Below, piece by piece: positions 36,570 to 46,034 of a stretch of 64,000 bases of DNA. A program made the translations under genes and the position numbers. Position 1 is the first letter of the stretch; each line of letters opens with the position of its first letter. The notes under the pieces were generated by a model that was given only the letters and a program-made list of their open reading frames with translations, was not told the DNA's origin and searched no databases. Source of the DNA: Odoribacter laneus YIT 12061 (lineage in GTDB: Bacteria > Bacteroidota > Bacteroidia > Bacteroidales > Marinifilaceae); the NCBI RefSeq assembly GCF_000243215.1, contig NZ_JH594596.1:62001-126000 (forward strand). The letters run 5' to 3'.

Positions 36570-37691
36570 ATGAACTTCAAAAGAATCCTTGCCAAAAATT
36601 ATATAAACGCAATAGGGTGGCGTACAAATAAACGCTATGTACTTATTGAGAGCGACGATTGGGGTAGTATCCGCATGCCCAGCAAGAAAGTGTATGACCT
36701 TTTGCTAAGCAAAGGCATTCATGTTGATAAAGATTATTTTGACCAATATGACTCTTTGGAATCTACGGATGATTTAACCGCATTGTTTGAAGTCCTTACC
36801 GGTGTAAAAGATAGTCTTGGACATCCTGCTGTCATAACTCCATTGGCTGTCTCTGCCAACCCCAATTTTGAATTAATAGAACAGAAGCAAAAAAAGGAAT
36901 ATATCTATGAACCGATAACAGAAACCTATAAAAGACATAGTCATACTGAAAAATCACACGATTTAATTCTACAAGGTATAGCAAACGGAATATACAAGCC
37001 TCAATTCCATGGACGAGAGCATCTTCATGTAAAAAGATGGATGGAGGCAATCAATTCGTATTCTTTCAAGGAGCAATTAGCCTACGATAACCAATGTTTG
37101 ATTATTTCAAGAGAAGAGATGGCTTACACCCCTGTTCATCAGACCTATTTCCCCGCTTTCGCGTATGATCATATTGAGGAGTTAGATGATTTAAATTTGA
37201 TCATAGAAGATGGGACAGCTCTATTTGAAAAAGTATATGGTTATAAGGCTTCTTCCATTTGTCCTCCATGCGGAGTTGTCAATAGTCAAATTTTAGAAGT
37301 TGCATCGAGGCATGGAATTAAAGGCTTGCAAGCCGGTCAACATTTTGTTCCTCAAAAAGATGGAACAATAAAAATCATCAATAAAAAATGGGGGGATATG
37401 AGCGCAACTCACCAAATATATTGGCGCAGGAATTGCACCTTCGAGCCCTCTAAAAATCATGATTTGGATTGGGTAGACCTGTGCCTGAAGGAAATTAATA
37501 TCGCTTTTCGCTGGGGGAAGCCTGCCACTATAAATTCTCATCGGGTAAATTATATCGGTTCTATATTCCCCAAGAATCGAGATAAAACATTAAAGCAACT
37601 ATCATTGTTATTGAAAACTATTGTGAAAAAATGGCCCGATGTCGAATTTATTGACAGCGAAAAACTTTACAATATATTGAGTTCAAAATGA
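36570..37691 (+). CDS. Polysaccharide deacetylase-like protein, copy 1
   Basis: 373 residues. VLIESDDWGSIRMP near the N-terminus resembles the D-D motif of NodB-type deacetylases, and PQFHGREHLHVKRW about residue 150 resembles the H-x3-H metal site; INSHRVNYIG ends the catalytic region. I recall such proteins in Bacteroidetes capsule loci annotated as polysaccharide (de)acetylases. No signal peptide is seen, so it would act in the cytoplasm on a precursor. It overlaps copy 2 by four bases. Confidence 0.6.
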   Translation: MNFKRILAKNYINAIGWRTNKRYVLIESDDWGSIRMPSKKVYDLLLSKGIHVDKDYFDQYDSLESTDDLTALFEVLTGVKDSLGHPAVITPLAVSANPNFELIEQKQKKEYIYEPITETYKRHSHTEKSHDLILQGIANGIYKPQFHGREHLHVKRWMEAINSYSFKEQLAYDNQCLIISREEMAYTPVHQTYFPAFAYDHIEELDDLNLIIEDGTALFEKVYGYKASSICPPCGVVNSQILEVASRHGIKGLQAGQHFVPQKDGTIKIINKKWGDMSATHQIYWRRNCTFEPSKNHDLDWVDLCLKEINIAFRWGKPATINSHRVNYIGSIFPKNRDKTLKQLSLLLKTIVKKWPDVEFIDSEKLYNILSSK

Positions 37692-38818
37692 TTTCAACCG
37701 CAAAACATTATCTGTCACAAATTCTCGGATGGCACACATCTCGACGCATTATCGTTATCGAAAGTGACGACTGGGGAAGTATAAGAATGCCCTCTAGAGA
37801 GGTGTATCAAGACCTCTTAAGCCGAGGAATACATGTCGATAATTGCGCATTCTCAAGATATGATTCTTTAGAAACCGAAGATGACCTTTCTGCCCTATTT
37901 GATGTATTAGCCAGTACAAATGACTCAAACGGGAATAGTGTGGTTATGACAGCCAATAGTGTAGTGGCAAATCCAGACTTTAAACGCATTAGTGAAGAAC
38001 GGATGTCAGGGTACTTCTATGAACCTGTAACCGTAACTTATAAAAATTATCCCGGTTGCGAGCATAGCTACGAATTGATTCAGCAAGGAATAACCCAAGG
38101 AGTTTGGAGGCCCCAGTTCCATGGGCGAGAACACCTTAACGGTTATCAATGGATAAAGGCTCTTCAAGCCGAAGATGAGATTACCACGCTGTCATTCCAT
38201 CAAAAACATTTTGGATTAACCAAGGAGGCATCATCCAAGGTAAAAACCCGGTACATGGATGCTTTTGCAAATTATGCCACCGATAGCCTCGAAGAAGAGC
38301 GGCTGTCCATTATAGATGGAACAAGGTTATTTAAAGAGCTTTACGGCTATGAATCTGAGTCTTTTATAGCGCCTTGCTATACCTGGCGTAATGAGTTGGA
38401 AGAGACCTTGGCTTCTGTTGGAGTAAAATATATACAAGGCTTAGCCTATCAACAACTTCCTTACAAAGATAGTCCCGTTCAATGTAAAAGCGTCTATCAC
38501 TATTTAGGAGAGAAAAATTCGCACGGGCAAAGGTATTTGATTCGAAACGCCTTCTTTGAGCCATATAAGGGCGATGCGATAGATTGGGTCGATGAATGCC
38601 TAAGTAGAATTAATATCGCATTTAAATGCCATAAACCAGCGATAATAAGTACTCATCGCTTGAATTTTATAGGGACGCTCGATAAACAATACCGAGACAA
38701 TAATCTCTTCAAATTTAAAACTCTTCTTTCCCGTATTGTCAAAAAATGGCCAGATGTCGAATTTATGTCAAGTGACACTTTAGGGCAAATTATCAGTAAT
38801 CATAACATACCCCAATGA
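37688..38818 (+). CDS. Polysaccharide deacetylase-like protein, copy 2
   Basis: 376 residues and clearly paralogous to the preceding protein: IESDDWGSIRMPSREVYQ, RYDSLETEDDLSALFDVL, WRPQFHGREHL and ISTHRLNFIGT match position by position. The putative metal ligands (D-D, H, H) are kept in both copies. Tandem duplication with divergence suggests two related but different substrates, or a heterodimer. It overlaps its two neighbours by four bases each, so the three genes are tightly coupled. Confidence 0.6.
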   Translation: MISTAKHYLSQILGWHTSRRIIVIESDDWGSIRMPSREVYQDLLSRGIHVDNCAFSRYDSLETEDDLSALFDVLASTNDSNGNSVVMTANSVVANPDFKRISEERMSGYFYEPVTVTYKNYPGCEHSYELIQQGITQGVWRPQFHGREHLNGYQWIKALQAEDEITTLSFHQKHFGLTKEASSKVKTRYMDAFANYATDSLEEERLSIIDGTRLFKELYGYESESFIAPCYTWRNELEETLASVGVKYIQGLAYQQLPYKDSPVQCKSVYHYLGEKNSHGQRYLIRNAFFEPYKGDAIDWVDECLSRINIAFKCHKPAIISTHRLNFIGTLDKQYRDNNLFKFKTLLSRIVKKWPDVEFMSSDTLGQIISNHNIPQ

Positions 38819-39897
38819 ATACCAAAAATATCTGTATCATAGCCCCCTCTCGCCAAATGGGAGGGATTGAACGCGCACTCTCTATTTTATCGGCTCATTT
38901 TGTAAAAAGAGGCCATAAAGTCACTTATATCTCATGCCGGGCAGGAAACCATTTTTATGAATTGGACTCCAAAGTCGTATACTTGGAACCGCCTTTCCCT
39001 CACACGACAAAACCAATAAAAAAAACTATAAGCTATTATAAGACTATCCGATTTATCCGCCACCAATTAAAACAAATAAAGCCCGATACTATCATGGTAT
39101 TTGGCGATATTATTAATCCCATTGCCCTTATTGCCAATAAAAATCTTGGATACCCCATTTACATATCAGACCAAATCAGTCCAAAGCAGAACCTGGGCTT
39201 CTTCAAGAATTTTATGAAAAAAATCACTTACCGTAGTGCAACCGGCATTATCGCTCAATCTCAGATGGCCGCAGATTACAAAACTCAAGTATTTGGCAAT
39301 AATCTCAACATGGTCATTATTCCCAACTCTTTAAGAGACATATCGAGTTATTCCAATGTAAGAAAAAAAAATTGGGTCATTGGTGTTGGGCGATTGTCTA
39401 CTGAAAAAGGATTTGACCGATTAATAGAAGCATATTCAAAAATTGAAAACCATGATAATTGGCAGTTGATTCTTGTGGGCGATGGCCCAGAACGGGAAAA
39501 TCTTCAAAATCAAGTTTATAAGTTAGGGCTATCAGATAAAGTTAAATTCTTGGGGCAGCGAAATGATGTAGACGCCCTATTGGCTGAAAGTAAAATCTTT
39601 GTTATTCCATCTCGATGTGAGGGATTTCCCAATGCCTTGTGCGAAGCCATGGCATCCCCGCTTCCTTGTATATCTTTTGACAGCATTTCGGCGTCAGATA
39701 TTATCGAGAACCGAAAAAGTGGTGTGGTCATCCCCGATGGTGATATAGAGGCTCTCGCTCAAGAAATTACAATTCTCATGGACAATGAGGCATTGAGAAA
39801 CACTTATGCACAGAATGCAGAAAGCATCAGAGAACGATTGGATAAGGATAGAATAGGAGATTTGTTCTTGAACTTTATTTTGAGCGATAAGATATGA
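38815..39897 (+). CDS. GT4-family glycosyltransferase
   Basis: 360 residues of the GT-B fold. The N-terminal half has IIAPSRQMGGIERALSIL; the C-terminal half has GVGRLSTEKGFDRLIEAY, LVGDGPEREN and PSRCEGFPNALCEAMASPLP, the E-x7-E motif that binds the nucleotide sugar donor. It would add one sugar to the lipid-linked repeat. The donor is not predictable. It overlaps the next gene by four bases. Confidence 0.9.
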   Translation: MNTKNICIIAPSRQMGGIERALSILSAHFVKRGHKVTYISCRAGNHFYELDSKVVYLEPPFPHTTKPIKKTISYYKTIRFIRHQLKQIKPDTIMVFGDIINPIALIANKNLGYPIYISDQISPKQNLGFFKNFMKKITYRSATGIIAQSQMAADYKTQVFGNNLNMVIIPNSLRDISSYSNVRKKNWVIGVGRLSTEKGFDRLIEAYSKIENHDNWQLILVGDGPERENLQNQVYKLGLSDKVKFLGQRNDVDALLAESKIFVIPSRCEGFPNALCEAMASPLPCISFDSISASDIIENRKSGVVIPDGDIEALAQEITILMDNEALRNTYAQNAESIRERLDKDRIGDLFLNFILSDKI

Positions 39898-40808
39898 TGA
39901 ATCGATGGTATCAGTTATATTTTGCATTGGCAGATGATAATAAATTTGGTTTATTAGGCAAAGCTGTTAACCGAATTGTCGCAAGAATTGTTAAAGCAAA
40001 ATTAGAGAGACAATTGCCTATTTATTATTTACACCATCCTCTTGATTGCGGAATTAATACAATAGAGCAACGAGAGAGAAAATTAATTTGCTCATTAACC
40101 TCTTTCCCCGCAAGAATCGATGAGGTGTGGAAAAGTATAGAAACTATATTTCGTCAAACCTATAAAGCCGATGAAATTATATTGTGGTTAGCTACTTCAC
40201 AATTCTCCGACAAAAAACTTCCTGAATCGGTAGTTCAATTACAAAAGCGAGGATTAACCATCAGATGGTGCAATGAAGACCTACGTTCTCACAAAAAGTA
40301 TTATTATGCACTTCAAGAATTTAAGGATGTAGATATTGTGCTCTTGGATGATGACTTGTATTATCCTGATAAATTGCTCGAGAATCTACACATAATGGCA
40401 CAAAGAAATCCCCAATGTATTTGTGCTACTCGCGTGCATAAGATGACTTATCATGGAGCATCTCTCAATCCTTATCGACAGTGGATACATAATTATAATA
40501 AAGCTCAGATGGAATCAGACGAGCTGTTTTTCACATCTGGAGCCGGGACTCTAATCCCGGCGGGTATTATGCCTCAAGATACATTTAACAAGGATGTCTT
40601 TAGAGAAATCTGTTTTTTCGCCGATGACGTGTGGTTGAACTTTCAAGCGCGAAAGGGAGGTGTGAAAGTTATAAGCAACAACTTTTACAACAAAGATGAA
40701 ATCTGCATTGGTAATACACAGCAGGAAAAATTGATTGCACTCAATGGTTCAGAGGGAGGCAATGACAAACAAATAAATGCTGTAATCAATTATCTTAAAA
40801 ACATATAA
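39894..40808 (+). CDS. GT-A-type glycosyltransferase
   Basis: 304 residues. LICSLTSFPARIDEVWKSIE and FRQTYKADEIILWLA near residues 62-98 followed by VDIVLLDDDLYYPDKLLENL, with a DDD metal-binding motif, mark a GT-A fold transferase of a type frequent in Bacteroidetes capsule loci. The C-terminal FFADDVWLNFQARK resembles the acceptor-side acidic motif of the family. The sugar donor is unknown. Confidence 0.75.
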   Translation: MMNRWYQLYFALADDNKFGLLGKAVNRIVARIVKAKLERQLPIYYLHHPLDCGINTIEQRERKLICSLTSFPARIDEVWKSIETIFRQTYKADEIILWLATSQFSDKKLPESVVQLQKRGLTIRWCNEDLRSHKKYYYALQEFKDVDIVLLDDDLYYPDKLLENLHIMAQRNPQCICATRVHKMTYHGASLNPYRQWIHNYNKAQMESDELFFTSGAGTLIPAGIMPQDTFNKDVFREICFFADDVWLNFQARKGGVKVISNNFYNKDEICIGNTQQEKLIALNGSEGGNDKQINAVINYLKNI

Positions 40809-40834
40809 AAGAGTCACTGTAAATACGATAAAAA

Positions 40835-40986
40835 AGCTCAATTAACAATGAAGCTATTACAAATAATAGTGTTATAGGACGATGTGCTTTGGTCTCCAAA
40901 AAATTGAGCAAGAGAATGTTATTATTGCCGGCATACCGGCAACAATAACCAAAATAAACCTTGATTGGTCAAGAGAAAAATTATAA
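40835..40986 (+). pseudogene. C-terminal remnant of a hexapeptide acetyltransferase
   Basis: Between two glycosyltransferase genes the plus strand codes for SVIGRCALVSKKIEQENVII and then AGIPATITKINLDW up to a TAA at 40,984-40,986. This is the standard end of a LbH-type acetyltransferase (IPA-x-I-x-K-I). No start or repeat region is left upstream. It is the trace of a lost gene. Confidence 0.65.
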
Positions 40987-40996
40987 AATAATAAAT

Positions 40997-42127
40997 ATGA
41001 AAAAACTATTTGTAGGAATCACTGTCCCGGGAAGCATTGGCCTACTGAAAGGGCAAATGCAATATTTTAAAAATAAGGGGTATGATACTTACCTGCTGAC
41101 ACAACACAATGATAAATCGCTATCATATTGTGACCATGAGGGATGCAAGCCTCTTCCTGTGGAAATTGCGCGCAATATCTCATTAATGCAGGATCTTAAA
41201 ACCCTCTTTGCTTTAATCAGATTGTTCCGAAAAGAGAGACCCGATATAGTCAATGTGGGAACTCCCAAAATGGGTATGCTAGGTATGTTGGCCGCTTGGT
41301 TGACTCGTGTCCCCAATAGAATTTATACTTGTCGCGGATTTCGTTACGAGCACGAACAAGGGATCTTAAAACGCATACTGATGTTTTGTGAATGGTTGTC
41401 GGGCGCTTGTGCTCAACGCATTATATGTATTAGCCCCTCTGTTCAGAATTTAGGAATAAAAGACAAATTGTTTAATAAAAACAAGTGTGTCGTAATCAAT
41501 AAAGGAAGCAGCAACGGTATTGATGCGGATTATTTCAACAGGAAGAATGTTCCTGTCTCAGAAACAGAACAATTAAAAAAAGCTCTCAAAATAGATGGTT
41601 GTTTTGTATACGGCTTCTTAGGAAGGGTTGTTGATAGAAAAGGAATATCAGAGTTGTTCACCGCATTTAATCAAGTTTATGAGAGGGATAACAATTGCCG
41701 TTTATTAATTGTAGGCCCATGGGAGTTTGAACAAATTAAGGATAAATCTCTCTACAACAGAATGGAATCTCATCCTGGTGTTGTCATGCCTGGGAGAACA
41801 GACAATGTGCCATTATATCTTTCTATAATGGATACTTTTACCTTACCGGCTTGGTGGGAAGGTTTTGGCAATGTCGTAGTTCAAGCCGCAAATATGGGAT
41901 TGCCTATTATAGGTTCCACGGGAACAGGAGTTTGCGATGCCGTCTGTGACGGGTTTAATGGTATTAATGTGGAGCCAAAGAATGTAGAAGCATTGTACAA
42001 TGTGATGATTCGTATGAAAGAAGATAAAGAATTAAGAGAACGACTGGCTACTAATGGCCCCATTTGGGGACAAAACTTCAAGAGTGAAATAATTTGGGAA
42101 GGTATGGATAAATTGTATCAGGCATAA
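40997..42127 (+). CDS. GT4-family glycosyltransferase
   Basis: 376 residues from ATG 40,997 (MKKLFVGITVPGSIGLLKGQ); the frame upstream belongs to the preceding remnant. GT-B fold with IVNVGTPKMGMLGMLAA in the N-terminal half and GFLGRVVDRKGISELF plus LPAWWEGFGNVVVQAANMG (E-x7-E-type motif) in the C-terminal half. It resembles the transferases that add the second sugar onto PglC-type products, and the PglC-like gene follows ten bases later. Confidence 0.9.
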   Translation: MKKLFVGITVPGSIGLLKGQMQYFKNKGYDTYLLTQHNDKSLSYCDHEGCKPLPVEIARNISLMQDLKTLFALIRLFRKERPDIVNVGTPKMGMLGMLAAWLTRVPNRIYTCRGFRYEHEQGILKRILMFCEWLSGACAQRIICISPSVQNLGIKDKLFNKNKCVVINKGSSNGIDADYFNRKNVPVSETEQLKKALKIDGCFVYGFLGRVVDRKGISELFTAFNQVYERDNNCRLLIVGPWEFEQIKDKSLYNRMESHPGVVMPGRTDNVPLYLSIMDTFTLPAWWEGFGNVVVQAANMGLPIIGSTGTGVCDAVCDGFNGINVEPKNVEALYNVMIRMKEDKELRERLATNGPIWGQNFKSEIIWEGMDKLYQA

Positions 42128-42137
42128 ATGAATAAAT

Positions 42138-42752
42138 ATGTATAAACATTTCTTTAAACGTATCATTGATTTTATAATTGTATTAAGTGCTCTATTGATT
42201 ATTTGGCCCTTCTTGCTAATCATCACTATTTGGTTGTATTTCGCCAATAAAGGCGCAGGAGCATTTTTCACTCAAGAACGCCCCGGTAAAGATGGAAAGA
42301 TATTCAAGGTTATTAAATTTAAGTCAATGACCGATGAGCGGGATGCGAATGGGAAATTACTACCCGATGCACAGCGATTGACAAAGGTCGGTAAATTTGT
42401 GCGTAGCACTTCTCTTGATGAACTGCCGCAACTGTTCAATGTATTAAAAGGAGATATGGCCCTCATTGGCCCCCGCCCTTTGTTAGTGCAATATTTACCC
42501 TTATATAATAAGGAGCAGGCTCGCCGTCATGAAGTTCGCCCGGGAATCACTGGCTGGGCGCAAATTAATGGACGTAATACGATTAGTTGGACTGAAAAGT
42601 TCAAACTTGATGTGTGGTATGTTGATCACTGTACATTTTGGACAGACATTAAAGTGATTTTTATAACTATTAAAAAGGTAATCTGTCGCTCAGATATTAA
42701 TAGCCAGACAGGAAAATCTGCGACAATGCCCACGTTTACAGGAAATAATTAA
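42138..42752 (+). CDS. PglC-like initiating phosphoglycosyltransferase
   Basis: 204 residues: one membrane-entering helix (IIDFIIVLSALLIIWPFLLI), then FFTQERPGKDGKIFKVIKFKSM, the catalytic D-E in STSLDELPQLFNVLKGDMAL, and GPRPLL with RPGITGWAQINGRN. These monotopic enzymes transfer a phospho-sugar to undecaprenyl phosphate and so start the repeat unit. The size and the adjacent PglD-like gene point to a QuiNAc4N (bacillosamine-type) first sugar. Confidence 0.92.
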   Translation: MYKHFFKRIIDFIIVLSALLIIWPFLLIITIWLYFANKGAGAFFTQERPGKDGKIFKVIKFKSMTDERDANGKLLPDAQRLTKVGKFVRSTSLDELPQLFNVLKGDMALIGPRPLLVQYLPLYNKEQARRHEVRPGITGWAQINGRNTISWTEKFKLDVWYVDHCTFWTDIKVIFITIKKVICRSDINSQTGKSATMPTFTGNN

Positions 42753-42760
42753 TTTGCTTT

Positions 42761-43393
42761 ATGAAAGATATTATTATTTTAGGCGCCAATGGATTTGGCA
42801 GGGAAGTTTTACAGTGGATAAAGGATATTAATGCAGTAAAACCAACTTGGAATATCAAGGGCTTCTTGGATGACAACTTGAATGCACTTGAGGGTTATCC
42901 TTGTGATTATAGGTTACTTGGGACAATAAAGGATTGGAGTCCCTCAGAAAATGAGGAGTTCGTGTTTGCTATAGCCTCCCCGAAGGTAAAAGAGTTATTG
43001 GCTTCAATCCTAAAATCAAAAGGGGCCAAATTTGCTCATGTTGTTCATCCCACTTCTATTATTGGGGAGTTCTGCAAAATTGGAGAGGGGCTTGTCGTAA
43101 CCCCTCGAGCTAAAATCTCTCCAAATGTAAAGATTGGAAACTTTGTCACTATATTAGGTTGCGGTATAGGACATGATGCTGAAATTGGAGACTTTACGAC
43201 GATATGCGGGAACTGCGCCATCAATGGACACTGCAAATTGGGAGAACGTGTCTTTGTTGCAACAAGTGCTGTAGTTGCTCCATCCCGAAGAATTGGAGAT
43301 GATGCGTATATTGCAATGGGGAGTATGGTTATGACACACGTGAAGTCCAATACCAAAGTTATGGGAAATCCTGCAAAAAGGATTGATTTTTAA
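42761..43393 (+). CDS. PglD/NeuD-like acyltransferase
   Basis: 210 residues. An N-terminal Rossmann-like part (IIILGANGFGREVLQWI) is followed by hexapeptide repeats (VVTPRAKISPNVKIGNFVT, CGIGHDAEIGDFTTICGNC). PglD acetylates the 4-amino group of UDP-QuiNAc4N using acetyl-CoA. Here it borders a block that could make other acyl groups, so its acyl donor may differ. Its TAA overlaps the ATG of the ketosynthase gene by one base. Confidence 0.85.
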   Translation: MKDIIILGANGFGREVLQWIKDINAVKPTWNIKGFLDDNLNALEGYPCDYRLLGTIKDWSPSENEEFVFAIASPKVKELLASILKSKGAKFAHVVHPTSIIGEFCKIGEGLVVTPRAKISPNVKIGNFVTILGCGIGHDAEIGDFTTICGNCAINGHCKLGERVFVATSAVVAPSRRIGDDAYIAMGSMVMTHVKSNTKVMGNPAKRIDF

Positions 43394-44517
43394 TGAATAA
43401 ACAAATGGCATTTTTCAGTTTTAATAATATCAGAGTTACCGGTGTTGCGTGCGCAGTACCGAGTAATGAAATAAAAACAGAGAGCTATAAACCTCTGTTT
43501 GGAGACGAAGAAGTAGAAAAATTTATGGAAATGACCGGTGTACGAGCATCGCACAGAACATCGGAACATCAAACCTGTTCAGACTTAGGTTACCGTGCGG
43601 TAAAAGAACTTCTGGAGAAAAAAGGAATAGATCCAAAAGAAATAGGAGCTTTACTCTTTGTATCTCATAGCCCTGACTATCGCCGTCCTTCTACAGCCTT
43701 TGTCCTTCAATATCGTCTTGGGCTTCCTAAAGAGGCTGTATGCTATGACATCAGTTTGGGATGTTCGTCATTAGTTGTAGGGATGCAAAATGCAGCCTCA
43801 ATCATGAATACCGGTGATATCCAAAAAGCATTGGTCATTGTGGGAGATACTGCCGGGAAATCGGTCTATCCTACAGACAGAAGTTCCGCTATGCTTTTTG
43901 GTGAAGCTGGCGCTGTAATGTTGTTAGAAAAAAGCGAGAATGAAAATGATGTAATAAATGCTTTAGTGCGTAGTGATGGCTCTGGTTACCGATATATGAT
44001 TGTTCCCGGAGGCGGTTATCGAAACTTGCATGCCAGTGAAGAAGCGGTAATGTGTGAAGATGGCAACGAACGCACCTTAATGAATAGTTTCATTCAAGGA
44101 ACATCGGTATTTACCTTTACAATCTTTGATGTTCCCCGATTGATAAAAGATTTCTTTGCCAAAACAGAAACTACTCCGGATTCATACGATTGTTTTGCTT
44201 TTCATCAAGCCAATCTCTATATTTTGAAACAAATTGCAAAGAAAACAAAAATCGACTTTGAACGTATGCCTATCACGCTCGATCGTTATGGCAATACCTC
44301 TGGAGCCTCTGCGATAGTTTCGCTTTGCGATAAATATGGCAATGACACAAAGGACAAAACCATCAAGGTAATGGCCTGCGGTTTCGGCATTGGTATTTCA
44401 TTAGGAGCCACTTCTTTTGAAATCAATACCAATGACATACTTCCTATCTTTGAAGATGATGAAATATTTGAAGAAGGATTAATTACAAATCCTAACCAAT
44501 TATACGAAAAGAAATGA
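43393..44517 (+). CDS. Ketoacyl-ACP synthase III (FabH-like)
   Basis: 374 residues of the thiolase fold. The Cys-His-Asn triad is visible: DISLGCSSLVVG (Cys), FAFHQANLYIL (His) and LDRYGNTSGAS (Asn). FabH-type enzymes condense an acyl starter with malonyl-ACP. The C-terminus is about 30 residues longer than housekeeping FabH and acidic. It opens a run of overlapping or closely spaced genes with a ligase and carrier proteins, so a dedicated role in a sugar-linked acyl group is more likely than lipid synthesis. Confidence 0.88.
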   Translation: MNKQMAFFSFNNIRVTGVACAVPSNEIKTESYKPLFGDEEVEKFMEMTGVRASHRTSEHQTCSDLGYRAVKELLEKKGIDPKEIGALLFVSHSPDYRRPSTAFVLQYRLGLPKEAVCYDISLGCSSLVVGMQNAASIMNTGDIQKALVIVGDTAGKSVYPTDRSSAMLFGEAGAVMLLEKSENENDVINALVRSDGSGYRYMIVPGGGYRNLHASEEAVMCEDGNERTLMNSFIQGTSVFTFTIFDVPRLIKDFFAKTETTPDSYDCFAFHQANLYILKQIAKKTKIDFERMPITLDRYGNTSGASAIVSLCDKYGNDTKDKTIKVMACGFGIGISLGATSFEINTNDILPIFEDDEIFEEGLITNPNQLYEKK

Positions 44518-46034
44518 TTACGAATATTCTTACATATCTAGACCAGAATGCCATACGCTTTGCCGATAAGGTGGCAATTGCCGACGATAGGAATTCGTTG
44601 ACATTCGCCCAATGGAAACAACAAGCAGAGGCCATTGGTTCTGTATTGGGAGAAACAATTAACAAGCAAATGCGTAGACCAGTGCTTGTTTTTGTTGACC
44701 GCCGAATTGAAGGATTAGTCGGTTTTATGGGGGTAGTGGAAAGTGGAAATTTCTATGTTCCTATCGATTGTAAAATGCCCGACCAACGCGTCAAGCTAAT
44801 CCACGATGTTTTAAATCCTGTCGCAGCCATCACTACCACTACTGCCGATGAAAAAATATTGGATTTGATTGATTTCCAAGGGATCCGGATCCAATATACC
44901 GAAGCTATCAAACATGATATAAACAAGGAGTACCTTGACGAAATTCGTTCCAAAGTAATTGACACCGACCCTCTTTACTCAATATTTACCAGTGGCTCAA
45001 CCGGTGTACCTAAGGGGGTTGTTATCAGTCAGCGAGGAGCCATAGACTTAACCGAATGGTTAGTAAACACTTTTGAATTTGACGAGACCGATTCTCTTGG
45101 AAATCAAACTCCGTTCTATTTTGACGGGTCTGTAAAAGATATCTATATCTGCTTAAAATCCGGAGCAACGCTAAATGTTATTGCCAAGAAATATTTCACG
45201 TTCACAAAGTTGTTGATGCAATTCCTTAACGAACGGAAGGTTACAACAATCATGTGGGCAACATCGGCGATTGTACTTGTGGGTAATAGTAACATATTGG
45301 ACGATAATATTCCTCACTATGTGAAACGAGTGTTTTTTGCCGGAGAAGCTATGCCGGCCAAGCAATTAAAGGTATGGATGGCTAAATTGCCCAATGCTAA
45401 GTACATTAACCTCTATGGTCCCACGGAAATAACCGTTGATTGCACCTACTATGTGGTAAACCGCGAATTTAATGATGATGAATATATCCCTATTGGAAAT
45501 GCTTGCCATAACATGGAGATATTGGTATTCAACGATAACGACCAATTGGTAACAGTAAGTGAACCAGGTGAATTGTGCGTAAGAGGCACAGGCGTAGCTT
45601 TAGGTTATTACAATAACGAGGCTAAAACAAAAGAAGTATTTGTTCAAAATCCTCTTCACAATCTCTACGATGACAAAATTTATCGCACAGGAGACATCGT
45701 AAAATATAACGAATTTGGGGAAATCGAATTTGTATCGCGTAAAGACTTCCAAGTAAAGCACATGGGACACCGTATTGAATTAGGTGAAATAGAAGTAGCC
45801 ATCAATGCTATTGACGACATCTCAAATGCGGCTTGCGTGTTTATCCAAGAAAAAGATCATATTGTTCTCTACTACACAACAAATTCGGGAAATGAATTAG
45901 ATATTATCAATCTCGTGAAAGATAAATTACCAAAGTATATGTTCCCCAACGAGGTATACCATTTAACAGCCATGCCATACAACATGAATGGAAAAATTGA
46001 CCGGATCCAATTAAAGAAAGAATATGATATTTAA
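44514..46034 (+). CDS. AMP-forming adenylation (DltA-like) ligase
   Basis: 506 residues of the ANL superfamily, single domain. Core motifs are SIFTSGSTGVPKGVVIS (A3), NLYGPTEITVDCTYYVV (A5), IYRTGDIVKY (A7), HMGHRIELGEIEVAIN (A8) and the catalytic lysine in YNMNGKIDR (A10). It should activate a carboxylic or amino acid and load it on a carrier protein; the A5 region resembles D-alanine and amino acid activating enzymes. It overlaps the ketosynthase gene by four bases and the GNAT gene by eleven. Confidence 0.9.
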   Translation: MITNILTYLDQNAIRFADKVAIADDRNSLTFAQWKQQAEAIGSVLGETINKQMRRPVLVFVDRRIEGLVGFMGVVESGNFYVPIDCKMPDQRVKLIHDVLNPVAAITTTTADEKILDLIDFQGIRIQYTEAIKHDINKEYLDEIRSKVIDTDPLYSIFTSGSTGVPKGVVISQRGAIDLTEWLVNTFEFDETDSLGNQTPFYFDGSVKDIYICLKSGATLNVIAKKYFTFTKLLMQFLNERKVTTIMWATSAIVLVGNSNILDDNIPHYVKRVFFAGEAMPAKQLKVWMAKLPNAKYINLYGPTEITVDCTYYVVNREFNDDEYIPIGNACHNMEILVFNDNDQLVTVSEPGELCVRGTGVALGYYNNEAKTKEVFVQNPLHNLYDDKIYRTGDIVKYNEFGEIEFVSRKDFQVKHMGHRIELGEIEVAINAIDDISNAACVFIQEKDHIVLYYTTNSGNELDIINLVKDKLPKYMFPNEVYHLTAMPYNMNGKIDRIQLKKEYDI

